Part shown: piece after piece, positions 52,012-61,704 of the stretch | How positions within the stretch are numbered: position 1 is the first letter of the stretch | Layout: the number at the start of each line of letters is the position of its first letter | DNA from: Mycobacterium sp. Aquia_213 | GTDB lineage: Bacteria; Actinomycetota; Actinomycetes; Mycobacteriales; Mycobacteriaceae | Reading direction: 5' to 3' | NCBI RefSeq assembly: GCF_026625985.1 | Contig: NZ_CP113116.1 | Coordinates: 4,278,001-4,342,000, forward strand | DNA length: 64,000 nt | Program-made: the position numbers and the translations under genes | Notes under the pieces: generated by a model | What the model was told of the DNA's origin: nothing | The model's database searches: none | What the model saw: only the letters and a program-made list of their open reading frames with translations

Positions 52012-52118
52012 TGGACTCTCGCCTGCGCTGCTGCGCGGCGACGCCTTTTGCAACGACGACTCGACGATCACGAGGGGACCGACTAACTACCGATCGCCGC
52101 TATCTCTGCTGGGAGGGC

Positions 52119-53930
52119 TCACTGGAATCCGCGGCCGACCACTGGCACCGCAGTGCCCAGCATGGGCGCGGCGGTGGTCGGCAGATCGGAGGCGAAGCTG
52201 ACCGCTACGGCGGCTACCGCTGCGCGCGGAATCGTTTGCGCCGGAAGGAAAGCCCCGTCCTCGCTGAGGTCGTCGATTAACTTGTCGATCAATTCCTTGT
52301 TGACGCCTGGCATCACGAACAGGTGGGCATAGTCGAGGCTGCTATCGCTTTGGTATGTCTCGGTGGAGAGCGAGTATTTGAAGACCAGCGAGTCGGCGGG
52401 CTTGAGGAAGCGGACCGTCAGCGCCAGCGGGGTGCGAGCGACGTGCAGATCCCTGTCGAGTTTGTTGGCGAGAGCGGTCAACTCTTGGACGGCATAGTCG
52501 GCGACTTGCAGGGCTTCCAGCGCCCGGTCCACCTGATCGGCTTGCGAGTAGCGTGCCAGGTGTTCCCACAGCAGCACCGCGGAGAATCCGTTGCGTGATC
52601 CGGCGAAGGTTGTGTCCGGGCTGCCAATGTATACGGGTATATCGGGTGGCTGGAGTTGATATTTGGTCTTGGTCATATAGACGCCGCACGGCCATGGAGC
52701 CCCGATCCATTTATGTCCACTCATCGAGATGGAGAACACGTGCTCGATGGCGAAGTCGAAGTTGGGGATCGGCGGCAGGTTCGCCACCCGGTGGCCGCCA
52801 GCTTGCTTCGCCATGCGCAAGTAGGGCAGGTACGCTGCGCCCAGGGCGCCGTCAACGTGGATCCAAAACCCGTGGCGCCTAACGGTTTTACCGTGCGGCG
52901 TGCCATCGGGCAAGTGCAGAACGCGTTCGTACATACCGTGATTGCGCATGATCTGGACAATGCGCGGCTCGATGTCGCCGACGGGGTCATAGGCCCCCTT
53001 GAAAGTGGTACCGGCGTTCAGACTGATCAGTGCGGGATACCCGCGGGCGGCGAAGAAGTCCACTAGCGCGCACAACTTGTCCACGTCGATAGAGCCGGGT
53101 CCGCTGTCGCCGTCGACCGACGGTACTTCGTCCGGCCATGGCCCCCCGAACGGACATTGATCGGCGTACAGGCTTTTACCGAGCTGAGCGAACGTTGGGA
53201 TACCTAGTACCCGCACCACTTTGGTCAGCGAGTAGTGCGTGTCGGCCGAGTAGAACGCGACGGGTGTGCATTGGGTACCGGTGTCTGTGCCGTTCTGTTG
53301 GCCGACTTCCCCTTCTGTCACATCCGCGCTGTCCACCGGAGACGCCGCGATCGCCGAGACCCAGAGCAATCGGGTCGGATCGGTCGGGTCGAGGACGAGC
53401 GCACGGCCCTTGAGATAGTCGCGAGCGTTCCATAATCCGTAGAGGTTTGCTTCGGTCGACCCCATGCTGAGCAGGTATCCCCAGTACGACTCGCCATCGT
53501 CTGGGCTGTGCGGGGTCTTGGCGCGCCACAGTCGCGCGAAATAGTCCAACACGTCGCGCTCGAACTCCTTACTGTTCACGGTGAAGTTTCCTTCGGTGAA
53601 CGGATCTCCGAGGTTGTTGACATGATGGTCAAGCATCCACGCCAGCTGCTGGGAGTATTCGGCGTGCTGGTTGGCCTGATAGCCGAGGAAGGAACCCCCT
53701 TGCCGCTCGATGTACTGGCGGTAGGATGCGATTGTTTCGTCGCGCTGATCCGGTGTTAAGCCGTTGTCGCCCAGCGAGTATGGCCGCTCCCAACGGCCCG
53801 GTTGCCCTGTGTCCGCGTCTGGGCTGACGACGCCGCGGAACGATGACAGGTAAGACGGGCGGGACGGGCCGTCCACCCTTTCGGGTTTTCCGGCGCCGCC
53901 GCGGTCGTCATCACTGATAACGTCGGTCAT
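52119..53930 (-). CDS. PLP-dependent group II amino-acid decarboxylase
   Basis: A 603-residue protein of the group II decarboxylase fold (histidine/aromatic/glutamate type). Marks are GYLLSMGSTEANLYGLWNAR in the cofactor region, WIHVDGALGAAYLPYL with the PLP-contacting Asp and Ala, and the Schiff-base Lys in SISMSGHKWIGAPWPCG. An N-terminal extension of about 90 residues and the C-terminal 120 residues complete it. It would convert an L-amino acid to an amine in the cytoplasm. It follows the aminopeptidase gene by 53 nt on the same strand, so peptide breakdown and decarboxylation may be coupled. Substrate not readable from sequence. Confidence 0.85.
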   Translation of the reverse strand: MTDVISDDDRGGAGKPERVDGPSRPSYLSSFRGVVSPDADTGQPGRWERPYSLGDNGLTPDQRDETIASYRQYIERQGGSFLGYQANQHAEYSQQLAWMLDHHVNNLGDPFTEGNFTVNSKEFERDVLDYFARLWRAKTPHSPDDGESYWGYLLSMGSTEANLYGLWNARDYLKGRALVLDPTDPTRLLWVSAIAASPVDSADVTEGEVGQQNGTDTGTQCTPVAFYSADTHYSLTKVVRVLGIPTFAQLGKSLYADQCPFGGPWPDEVPSVDGDSGPGSIDVDKLCALVDFFAARGYPALISLNAGTTFKGAYDPVGDIEPRIVQIMRNHGMYERVLHLPDGTPHGKTVRRHGFWIHVDGALGAAYLPYLRMAKQAGGHRVANLPPIPNFDFAIEHVFSISMSGHKWIGAPWPCGVYMTKTKYQLQPPDIPVYIGSPDTTFAGSRNGFSAVLLWEHLARYSQADQVDRALEALQVADYAVQELTALANKLDRDLHVARTPLALTVRFLKPADSLVFKYSLSTETYQSDSSLDYAHLFVMPGVNKELIDKLIDDLSEDGAFLPAQTIPRAAVAAVAVSFASDLPTTAAPMLGTAVPVVGRGFQ

Positions 53931-53983
53931 AGCTACTCCCGGTTGTTTGTGTCCGATTGACTTGGCGCCCTTAGCTTGTGCCG

Positions 53984-56680
53984 TCAGGGCTGAGTGTCGA
54001 CTGCGCGGACCGCAACGGCGCGCACCACGTCGGCTTGCTGTTCGCGAATCAGTCGACTCAGCGGGGCCGGCACATCAGACCGCGCCAAAAAGGCCTTGGC
54101 GGCGTCGATGCCATCCTGGCTGATGTCCCACGTCGGGTAGAGGCCGGTGACGATTGTCGACGCGACGGCTTCGGGTCGGTTGTTCCACACCGCAACAAGG
54201 GAATCGAGGTAGAAGTAGCGAACCGTGTAGGGGGCAAGCAGTTCTCCCTGGCCGGGCGCGGCGAATCCGGCGGCGAGGGCGCGGGCATCGCTGTTGCTGA
54301 TGTCCTCGGTTTCCAGCACCTGACGCCAAACCCTCTCCTTGTTCTCGGCCACAGGTTGCGCCGCCCTGGCCTGCAGAGCGTTCAGGCGACCGGTATCACT
54401 TGAATCTCTCTGAGACTGAGCCTCGATGAACCGGTCTGCGTCATCGATACCGGCGGTGGCCAGCGCGATCACGAAGCGCCAGCGAAGGTCGTCGTCCAGC
54501 CGAAGACCTGACAGGCCGATCTTCCCCAACTGGTTGGGATCGGTGACGTCGAGCAAGGCGGACAACACCTCCGTGTGCCGGGGGAACAACACCCCGGAGC
54601 GTTGCCGCTCCTTGAGGCGGTCTGCGCCGAGCCCGTTGATGAAGACCAGCTGCTCATCGGATCCGGCTTCGGCGCCACGGGCGAGTTCCAGCAGCCTGTC
54701 AGCGAACGTGGGCCAGCCTTGCGCGCTGGCCCAGGCCGGCTGAGCATAGGAAGCCAGCGTGGTCTGCGTCTGCAGGATCAGATTTTGGACGACGGCCACT
54801 TCATGTTCGGCGTGCACCGTCGATGTCACCAGTGCCGCGAAGTCGCGCGGCCGCAATGCGCCGTTGCGAGTCATTTCCCACATCGTGGACCAAACTTGGG
54901 CTCGGGGTAGCGAGTCGGCGATGTCGCCGATGCGGCTCAACGCGGTGTCCAGCGAGCCTGCGTCCAGGTGCAGTGAACAGTAAGTGTCGTCGTGGTCGTT
55001 GACGAGAATGAGTTTCCCGCGCGCAACCCCGTGTAGTTGCGGGACTTCGGTGCGAGCGCCGGTCGCATCGACGGGGATCGGTTTGCCGACGAGGGCAAGC
55101 TTGCCGGTGCCGTCGTCCTCATATTGCGCGATCTGGATTCGCTGCGCGCGGGGTTCGCTACCTCCGGGCTGGGCATGGGTTTGGTTCACCGCGAAGCGAG
55201 TGAAATTGCCGGAGTTGACGTCGAAGTCGGCGCGCAGCGTGGTCAGCCCGGTGGTCTTGAGCCATTGTTTGGCCCATGCGTGCAGATCGCGGTCCGTGGC
55301 TTTTTGCTGTAGCGCGTCAAGCAGGTCCTTCAACGTGGCGTTCCCGTAGGCGTGGGCAGTGAAATAGTCTCGCAGCCCACTCAGGAAGTGCTCGCGCCCG
55401 ATGTAGGCGACGAGCTGTTTGAGGGTGCTGGCGCCCTTGATATAGGTAATGGGGTCGAAGTTGGCGTAAACGAAGTCGAGGCTGGGCACGTCGTCGGCCA
55501 CCGGGTGGGTTGTCGGCAGCTGATCTTGCCGGTAGGCCGTGGGCTTTTGCACGTTGGCGAATGTGGTCCACGCTTCGGCAAAGTCGGTGGCTTCGGCCAG
55601 GCACAGGTTGGACGCCCAGGTGGCAAACGATTCGTTAAGCCACAGATCATCCCACCACTCCATCGTGACCAGGTCGCCGAACCACATGTGTGCCATCTCA
55701 TGCAGCAATGTCTCGGCCCGCCTGGCTTTTTGGGAGCGGGTGACCTGGCCGCGGAAGACCAGGTCGTCAGTGAACGTGACGGCGGCGACGTTCTCCATGG
55801 CGCCGGCGTTGTAGGCGGGACAGAACACTTGGTCGTACTTGCCGAAGGGATAGGTGACGCCAAAGTTGCTGTGGTAGAAGGCGAATCCTCGCTTAGTCAA
55901 AGCGAACAGCTGCTCGGCGTCGCGGTCCATGTTGTCGCGCAGCGATTTGCGGCAGAAGATGCGCAGCGGAATCTCAATGGCGCCGGGCTTGTCGGTGTAG
56001 CTGTCAGCCCAGCCAACGTAGGGTCCGGCGATGAGGGCGACGAGGTAAGTGCTGATTCGGGCGGTCGGTGCGAACTTGTGCACCTTGGTGTTTCCGGCGG
56101 CGTCGATGTCGACGGCCAGAGTATTGGCGACCACCACCCAGGCTTCGGGAGCGACTACGGTCAGCTCGAAGCTGGCCTTGAGGTCGGGTTGGTCAAAGCA
56201 CGCGAAAACTCTCTTGGCGGCGGCCGTTTCAAACTGCGTATAAAGATAAATCTCGTTGTCGGAGGGATCCTGGAAGCGGTACAACCCTTCTCCGTCATGG
56301 GAGTAGGTGTAGTCCGCCTCCACCACGAGGCTGTTGTGGACCGCGAGGTCCGTCAACGTGAGGCCCTGATTATCGTCATAGCCCGTGATGTCGATCGCGA
56401 CGCTGTTGAGGACTGCGCTACGCACGGCGCCTGAAGCACCGAGCACCATGTCGATGAAGGTTCGCGCACCGGGCTGCGCAGTGAATGACACCGTGGTGGT
56501 GGTGTGGAAGCTGTCGGTGCTAGAGGCGCCGTTGCAGTCGGCGAGATCGATGAGAATTTGGTAGCTTTCGACCTCGATGGCTTTTGCCCGCGTCGCCGCG
56601 TCCTGCCGGGTGAGATTGGCTGATCGGCGCGTTGACGGGTCGCCTACCGGAGGCGCGGCGCCGGGATCCACTGTTGTCAT
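53984..56680 (-). CDS. pepN: Aminopeptidase N (M1 family metalloprotease)
   Basis: The 898-residue protein has the M1 exopeptidase motif GAMENVAAVTF and the zinc motif HEMAHMWFGDLVTMEWWDDLWLNES (HExxH-x18-E), with a long ERAP1-like C-terminal helical domain. Length matches actinobacterial PepN (about 850-900). The ATG at 56680 has GGAGAGG 8 nt upstream; the frame runs to 56950 without a ribosome site. Expected function is removal of N-terminal residues from cytoplasmic peptides. The chromosome would be expected to carry another pepN, so this is likely a second, accessory copy. It is divergent from the tyrosinase gene. Confidence 0.88.
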   Translation of the reverse strand: MTTVDPGAAPPVGDPSTRRSANLTRQDAATRAKAIEVESYQILIDLADCNGASSTDSFHTTTTVSFTAQPGARTFIDMVLGASGAVRSAVLNSVAIDITGYDDNQGLTLTDLAVHNSLVVEADYTYSHDGEGLYRFQDPSDNEIYLYTQFETAAAKRVFACFDQPDLKASFELTVVAPEAWVVVANTLAVDIDAAGNTKVHKFAPTARISTYLVALIAGPYVGWADSYTDKPGAIEIPLRIFCRKSLRDNMDRDAEQLFALTKRGFAFYHSNFGVTYPFGKYDQVFCPAYNAGAMENVAAVTFTDDLVFRGQVTRSQKARRAETLLHEMAHMWFGDLVTMEWWDDLWLNESFATWASNLCLAEATDFAEAWTTFANVQKPTAYRQDQLPTTHPVADDVPSLDFVYANFDPITYIKGASTLKQLVAYIGREHFLSGLRDYFTAHAYGNATLKDLLDALQQKATDRDLHAWAKQWLKTTGLTTLRADFDVNSGNFTRFAVNQTHAQPGGSEPRAQRIQIAQYEDDGTGKLALVGKPIPVDATGARTEVPQLHGVARGKLILVNDHDDTYCSLHLDAGSLDTALSRIGDIADSLPRAQVWSTMWEMTRNGALRPRDFAALVTSTVHAEHEVAVVQNLILQTQTTLASYAQPAWASAQGWPTFADRLLELARGAEAGSDEQLVFINGLGADRLKERQRSGVLFPRHTEVLSALLDVTDPNQLGKIGLSGLRLDDDLRWRFVIALATAGIDDADRFIEAQSQRDSSDTGRLNALQARAAQPVAENKERVWRQVLETEDISNSDARALAAGFAAPGQGELLAPYTVRYFYLDSLVAVWNNRPEAVASTIVTGLYPTWDISQDGIDAAKAFLARSDVPAPLSRLIREQQADVVRAVAVRAVDTQP

Positions 56681-57088
56681 CGCAACGTCCTCTCCTTCGG
56701 GTCGCCTGCGTCGGTGGGATGAGTCGTGGCGTGTTGCATTACTGGTTGATCGTCCTGCAGTGAAAGTATCGGCGGTCACCGTCTCTTGTGCGAGTAGTGT
56801 GGTACCTGTTGTCCTGCCAACCGCTGCCCGGGCGGGCCCGGCGTTGTACGTCGCCCGAGGCGGTGCCGGATCGCCCAAATCCGCAGCACTCTGCAGGCGA
56901 AGTGACCGACACGCAGACGGCGGACCCGAGAAGGGCGGCTCCACGGACAACGGCAGGCGAATTCTTGCCGACTCGGCTCGCTTAAACGACTGACGTCAGG
57001 CACGCGGTGAGGTGAAATGGGAAGGCCCCCGCAGGCGATCCTCCGCGGGGCCTGTCGAGAACTCCGTCCGCATCAAAGGGGATTCGAA
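56681..57088. other. Divergent control region between pepN and the tyrosinase gene
   Basis: 408 bp with no gene. It holds the divergent promoters and a hairpin at 57024-57052 in the presumed tyrosinase leader. Confidence 0.5.
57024..57052 (+). terminator. GC-rich hairpin in the tyrosinase leader
   Basis: GGCCCCCGC pairs with GCGGGGCC (one bulge) around an 11-12-nt loop, ending 36 nt before the GTG start. It may attenuate or stabilise the leader; no T-tract. Confidence 0.3.
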
Positions 57089-58699
57089 GTGAACGGCGCA
57101 CAACCGCGCGTTCGGCGATCGATCTGGGAACTGCAAGACGACTACATTTCCGGCAAAAAGGAGCCGCTGGAAAAGCTGTGGCGGTCCTGGAAAGCCATCC
57201 AGGAGCTGCCGGCAGATGACCCGAAGTCGTTTTTCAAACTGGCGGGTTACCACGGCGAACCGTTTCGCGGCGCCGGCTGGGGTAGCTCACTGTATTGGGG
57301 CGGCTACTGCCACCACGGAAACGTATTGTTCCCAACCTGGCATCGGGTCTACCTGTTCATGCTGGAAAAGGCGCTGCAAAGCGTGCCGGGATGCAACGAT
57401 GTCATGCTGCCCTACTGGGATGAAACCAGCAACGATTCCCTCAACCACGGTGTCCCCTGGGCGCTGACCCGAGAGCACGTGGAACTTGACGGGCAGACCA
57501 TCGACAATCCGCTGCGGTCGTTTCGCCTCACGGCCGCAATCACAGACCACATCGCCGATGATGTCGCCGACTACAGCAAGCCCAAAGGCTATGAGACACA
57601 GCGCTACCCGCGTTCGGGTCTGGTCGGGCCGAACGACAGGGACAACACCGAAAAGCACAACAGCCGCTACCAAGATCACGACGATTGCGTGACCCTGCTC
57701 AACGAGAACGTCCGCGACTGGCTGGCCGGGCACGTCGTCATCGACGGACAACGAACAAATCGGGGACAGGTGGCCGCGAAGTACCGGCAATGCCTTGAGG
57801 CTCCCAACTACACAGTCTTTTCCAACACCACGTCGGCCGCCGAGTGGAACGGCAATCACGAACCGAGGGTCATCTCACTCGAAGCGCCGCACAACAGCAT
57901 CCATCTGGCCGTGGGCGGATTCGAGGTGCCTGGTCAACCCAGTAGTTCGCCGATCTCGGGCGCCAACGGTGACATGGGTGAAAACGACACAGCCGGGTTT
58001 GATCCGATCTTCTTTTTCCACCACTGCTTCGTGGACTACGTGTTCTGGACCTGGCAGCAACGACACGGTCCGGTGGAGATCATGGCCGAATACCCCGGCA
58101 CCAATTCGGTGGACGGCCAAGGCGCTACCCCCGGCGTGGCCCCCAACTCATGGCTCGACTTAGACAGCCCGCTCAATCCGTTCTGCCACGACGGTCGGCC
58201 TTTTACCTCACGGGATTGCCTGGACACCGAACGCCAGTTGGGCTACACCTACAGCCCGGGTTCACTGGCCCGTGCCGGCGCGGCCGCGGCGGTCGCAGCA
58301 CCGCGCGCCCCGGCGAGGGTCGTTGCCGTCTCCGGGATCAACCGAGCCCCGGTGCGCGGGTCTTTTCTTGTTTCGGTCTTCGGCAACGTCGACGGACGCC
58401 GGGTCCACCTGGGAACCGAGGCGGTGCTCAGTCGCTGGAACGTGCAGTATTGCGCCAACTGCCAGACCCATCTGGACGTCACGACCTACATCGAGGTCCC
58501 GGTCTCGGGCACGCCCGCGATAGCAGCGGTTTCCGATGCCGCGCTCGCCGAGCCGTCCACCTACGACCTCCAAGTCACAACGCGTGACGGCGACTCCATA
58601 CTGCCGGGGTCCGCATCTCCCGCCGCGGCGGCCCTAACGGCCAGCCCACCGACTGCCGCATCGCTTGCGCTTGCCCACTCACGGCTGGAAGTGCATTAG
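57089..58699 (+). CDS. Tyrosinase-type binuclear copper oxidase
   Basis: The 536-residue protein has both copper sites: CuA in YCHHGNVLFPTWHRVYLFML and CuB in HNSIHLAVGGFE plus DPIFFFHHCFVDYVFWTWQ, six His in total. The C-terminal domain (from about residue 400, with WNVQYCANCQTHLDVTTY) resembles the cap that covers the active site in some pro-tyrosinases. There is no Tat or Sec signal and no caddie protein, so it acts in the cytoplasm or is activated by proteolysis. GTG 57089 follows AAGGGG. It heads an operon with the ThDP enzyme 65 nt downstream. Substrates would be phenols, giving quinones. Confidence 0.88.
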   Translation: MNGAQPRVRRSIWELQDDYISGKKEPLEKLWRSWKAIQELPADDPKSFFKLAGYHGEPFRGAGWGSSLYWGGYCHHGNVLFPTWHRVYLFMLEKALQSVPGCNDVMLPYWDETSNDSLNHGVPWALTREHVELDGQTIDNPLRSFRLTAAITDHIADDVADYSKPKGYETQRYPRSGLVGPNDRDNTEKHNSRYQDHDDCVTLLNENVRDWLAGHVVIDGQRTNRGQVAAKYRQCLEAPNYTVFSNTTSAAEWNGNHEPRVISLEAPHNSIHLAVGGFEVPGQPSSSPISGANGDMGENDTAGFDPIFFFHHCFVDYVFWTWQQRHGPVEIMAEYPGTNSVDGQGATPGVAPNSWLDLDSPLNPFCHDGRPFTSRDCLDTERQLGYTYSPGSLARAGAAAAVAAPRAPARVVAVSGINRAPVRGSFLVSVFGNVDGRRVHLGTEAVLSRWNVQYCANCQTHLDVTTYIEVPVSGTPAIAAVSDAALAEPSTYDLQVTTRDGDSILPGSASPAAAALTASPPTAASLALAHSRLEVH

Positions 58700-58764
58700 T
58701 TCAGCGATGGAGGCACCGACACGAGGGCGTCGGCTGCGAGGGTTCTCACTAACAAGGAGTTTCG

Positions 58765-60486
58765 ATGAATGAATCCCTTTTCACTGAACCCAACGTGGCG
58801 CGATATGTGTTACGGGCGATCCGTGATGAAGGCGTCGAGCACGCTTTCCTCGTCACCGGATACAAAATTGCGCCTTTCCTGTCGCAGTTCGACGAGGCGA
58901 AGGTCACGCCGATCGTGGCCTGCCATGAGGCGGGCGCGGTGTACATGGCGGACGGCTACGCACGCGCGACGAAGAATTTCGGTCTGGCGATGGGCATCGG
59001 CGGTCCCGGCGTTACGAACATGGTCACCGCTGTTGCGGCGGCGTATTCGGATCGTTCGCCTGTGTTGATCCTGGCCGGCTACATCCCTTTCACCTTGGAG
59101 GGACAAGGCGCATTCCAGGACTCGAGTAGCACTGCAATTGAGGATCGTCACCTGATGTGGGCCATGACCAGCTTCGCTGAAGTAATTCCCTCGAAGGACC
59201 TCGCCGGTTCCTTCCTGCACAAGGCCGTCAAGGCAATGAAGGGCGTGGAAAATCGCCCGGCCTTTCTCTCCGTGCCCCGCGACCTACAGCTGCAAAATCT
59301 GCCGTACGACTACACACCCCTAAACAGCGTGCAGGCTCCGCGCATCCTCGACGCGGATGCGGCAGCCAAGACACCGGACCTTCTGTCGCATGCGACTCGG
59401 ATCACGATTCTGGCCGGCAACGGCGTGGTGTGGTCGAACGCCGGGGAGGAGATCGCATCCTTCGCTTCGGCCTACCAGATTCCGGTGGTGACCACGCTGC
59501 GGGGCAAGGGCGCGATCCCCGAAGACCACCCGCTCGCGATGGGCGTCTTCGGCTCAGGAGGCAGCCTGTGGTCAAACCAGGTGGTAATGGGATCGAGCAC
59601 GACGGGCGCCGGTTCGGAAGTGTTAATTGTGCTGGGAGCCACGCTAAATGAACACAACACGCACGGATGGATGGATGCCTTCGTGCCCAGTAAGGCGATG
59701 GTTCGCGTCGACATCAACCCGAACACCGTGATCGGTAAGGAATACCAACAGCTCTTCGTCATGGGTGACGCGCGCGCCTTCATGGAATGGCTGAAGACGC
59801 ATCGTGCGCTCTATCACGACTCCCTGACATCGACAGTGGGGGCCCGTCGGTCGTGGCTCGATGCCATTCGCCACACGCCGTACCACGACACCGAGGCGGA
59901 CCGGACCTCCGACGCGGTGCCGATGCATCCTGCCAGAGTAATCGCCGAAATGCGCAAAGCCGCGCCCAGAGACACCGTGGTGACGGTGGACTCCGGCGCG
60001 CACACCTACTTCACCGGCCACCACTGGAAGAGTTATCACCCCAATGAATTCGTGCTGCTCGCCACGACAGCCCCCATGGGGGCCGCCGTGCCGATGGCCA
60101 TCGGCGCCAAGATCGCCCGGCCTGGGCAGCCCCACTGCGCGGTGGCCGGTGACGGCTGCATGCTCATGCACGGCATGGAGATCCATACCGCCGTCCGTTA
60201 CCAGGTCCCCGTGGTTATCTTGGTGATCAACAACAGCGCGCTCGGAAACAACTACTTGGCCGCCCTGCACCAAAGTGCCGAGGCCCTCCGTTTGACCGAG
60301 ATTCCCACGGTGGATTGGGCGGCATTCGCCAAGAGCCTGGGCGCCGACGGGGTGGTAGTCAAAGACCCAGCGGATCTGCCTGCCGCCTTTGAGCGCGCAT
60401 TCAAAGCGGCGGGACCGTTCGTGGTGGATGCCCGCTGCGACCCGAAATGTCCGACGCCCAATACGCAGGAAGCCCCATGGGTCTAG
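58765..60486 (+). CDS. ThDP-dependent acetolactate synthase/decarboxylase-family enzyme
   Basis: The 573-residue protein has the ThDP-activating Glu in VACHEAGAVYMADGYARAT and the ThDP/Mg motif GDGCMLMHGMEIHTAVRY to VINNSALGNN. PYR, central and PP domains occur in the order of benzoylformate decarboxylase and acetolactate synthase. The exact member is not clear; acceptor and donor could be alpha-ketoacids formed by amino-acid oxidation. AAGGAG lies 7 nt before the ATG, in a leader (GGAGTTTC) like the one before lodA. It is co-directional with tyrosinase and convergent with lodB. Confidence 0.85.
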   Translation: MNESLFTEPNVARYVLRAIRDEGVEHAFLVTGYKIAPFLSQFDEAKVTPIVACHEAGAVYMADGYARATKNFGLAMGIGGPGVTNMVTAVAAAYSDRSPVLILAGYIPFTLEGQGAFQDSSSTAIEDRHLMWAMTSFAEVIPSKDLAGSFLHKAVKAMKGVENRPAFLSVPRDLQLQNLPYDYTPLNSVQAPRILDADAAAKTPDLLSHATRITILAGNGVVWSNAGEEIASFASAYQIPVVTTLRGKGAIPEDHPLAMGVFGSGGSLWSNQVVMGSSTTGAGSEVLIVLGATLNEHNTHGWMDAFVPSKAMVRVDINPNTVIGKEYQQLFVMGDARAFMEWLKTHRALYHDSLTSTVGARRSWLDAIRHTPYHDTEADRTSDAVPMHPARVIAEMRKAAPRDTVVTVDSGAHTYFTGHHWKSYHPNEFVLLATTAPMGAAVPMAIGAKIARPGQPHCAVAGDGCMLMHGMEIHTAVRYQVPVVILVINNSALGNNYLAALHQSAEALRLTEIPTVDWAAFAKSLGADGVVVKDPADLPAAFERAFKAAGPFVVDARCDPKCPTPNTQEAPWV

Positions 60487-60599
60487 CCGCAAGCCCGGAC
60501 CTACCTTCACGCGAACCTGGACATACCGCTGCCTGCGGGTGGTGCGGCCGCCCGGTTTCTGGGCTGGCCCAACCGATCTCCGCGTGTGACGTTGCCTGG

Positions 60600-61694
60600 T
60601 CAGACCATCGTGCGCTGGCGCCAAAATGGCGCGCCTGCCCATCGCCGTTCCAGCCCGTAGAGGTAGGCGCGGTTGGCGAGGTAGTCCTCGAACCTGGCGG
60701 CGACCCGCTCGGTGTAACCCCAAGGCGGCGCGCTGCAGCTGGCTGCGGCAGCGATCACCTCAGTGGCATCGGCAGCGTCGGCCAACGCCTTGAAAATGCC
60801 TTGCGCGGCAATCGGATCCAGCGAGGATGCTGCATCGCCGATCGCAAGCCAGCGGTCCCCCTCGACCCTGTCGAGCGTCGCGGAGGCAACCGGGTAGGTG
60901 CGGAAACGCTCCTCACCGAGTCGGCATGCGTCCAGGCGCGGCGCCAGCAGCGTGGTGCAGCCGAGCAGCTCACGCCACCGGGCATAGTCGGCAAGCCGCG
61001 CGCCACGCGCTGCGTGCCGGTCGGTGACCAGCACCGTCACGATGCGATCGTGCGGAAGTCGCGCGCAGTACCACCATCCCTGCGCGGTCGCCTCGACGAG
61101 GGTCTGCGCGGTGAATGCCCCCGATCCGATATCCGCGAGGCGCACGATCGCAACCATGCGGTCGTGCGTGCAGCGTCTCGCGCCCTGCCGGCGGGCAAAC
61201 CAGGCAGCACAGCCGGTTGCGTCGACGACCCAGGCGGCGCGAACCCGCCGCGTGCCCTGCGAGCGGTGCCGCAGCGTCACGATGAACCCGTCATCGGCGG
61301 CGTCCACAGCAACAGCCCGCGTCGCGGTCCACATCGACGCTCCCGTCTCCCGCGCCCGCGCCCGCAGCATCGCTTCGAATCGGGGACGATCGATATGCCA
61401 CGCCGGCCCGATGGGGTTGAGGATGAAATCGTTGTACCCGGGCTTGTTTCGGCCCCAAAACGACACGCTGCCCGGGCAGCTGCAGTGCCCATCGGCACGA
61501 AAGACGTCGCTGAGACCAAGCCGGTCCAGGGCAAGCAGGATGTCGGGCGGCACACTCTCCCCGAAGCGTTCCACCGTCTCGCCACCGGCTTCGGCGACGA
61601 CGACGTCCAGCCCAGTCCTTAGCCGAAGGTCGATCGACACGGCCAACCCGGCCGGCCCACCACCGATGACGAGAACATCACACCGGGTGGCGAT
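60600..61694 (-). CDS. LodB-like FAD-dependent protein, maturation partner of LodA
   Basis: The protein is about 364 residues. FAD-binding motif VLVIGGGPAGLAVSIDL at the start and the GD motif WLAIGDAASSLDPIAAQGIF place it in the flavin-dependent halogenase-like family to which LodB belongs; LodB is needed to build the tryptophylquinone in LodA. It starts 10 nt after the lodA stop. Upstream of LAVSIDL in this frame there is no ATG, GTG or TTG. The only well-placed codon is ATC at 61694, 6 nt after GAGGGG, so a non-canonical start or a small sequence error is implied. Starting later would delete the FAD motif. Confidence 0.75.
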   Translation of the reverse strand: MATRCDVLVIGGGPAGLAVSIDLRLRTGLDVVVAEAGGETVERFGESVPPDILLALDRLGLSDVFRADGHCSCPGSVSFWGRNKPGYNDFILNPIGPAWHIDRPRFEAMLRARARETGASMWTATRAVAVDAADDGFIVTLRHRSQGTRRVRAAWVVDATGCAAWFARRQGARRCTHDRMVAIVRLADIGSGAFTAQTLVEATAQGWWYCARLPHDRIVTVLVTDRHAARGARLADYARWRELLGCTTLLAPRLDACRLGEERFRTYPVASATLDRVEGDRWLAIGDAASSLDPIAAQGIFKALADAADATEVIAAAASCSAPPWGYTERVAARFEDYLANRAYLYGLERRWAGAPFWRQRTMV

Positions 61695-61704
61695 CCGGTG
61701 CCCC

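Noticed and set aside
55352..56434. 360-codon plus-strand frame opposite pepN
   Set aside because: Shadow of the M1 aminopeptidase; Gly/Val-rich without family signature.
59644..60723. 359-codon minus-strand frame
   Set aside because: Shadow of the ThDP enzyme, which shows clear catalytic motifs on the plus strand.
60447..61622. 391-codon plus-strand frame
   Set aside because: Shadow of lodB; low-complexity Arg/Pro content.
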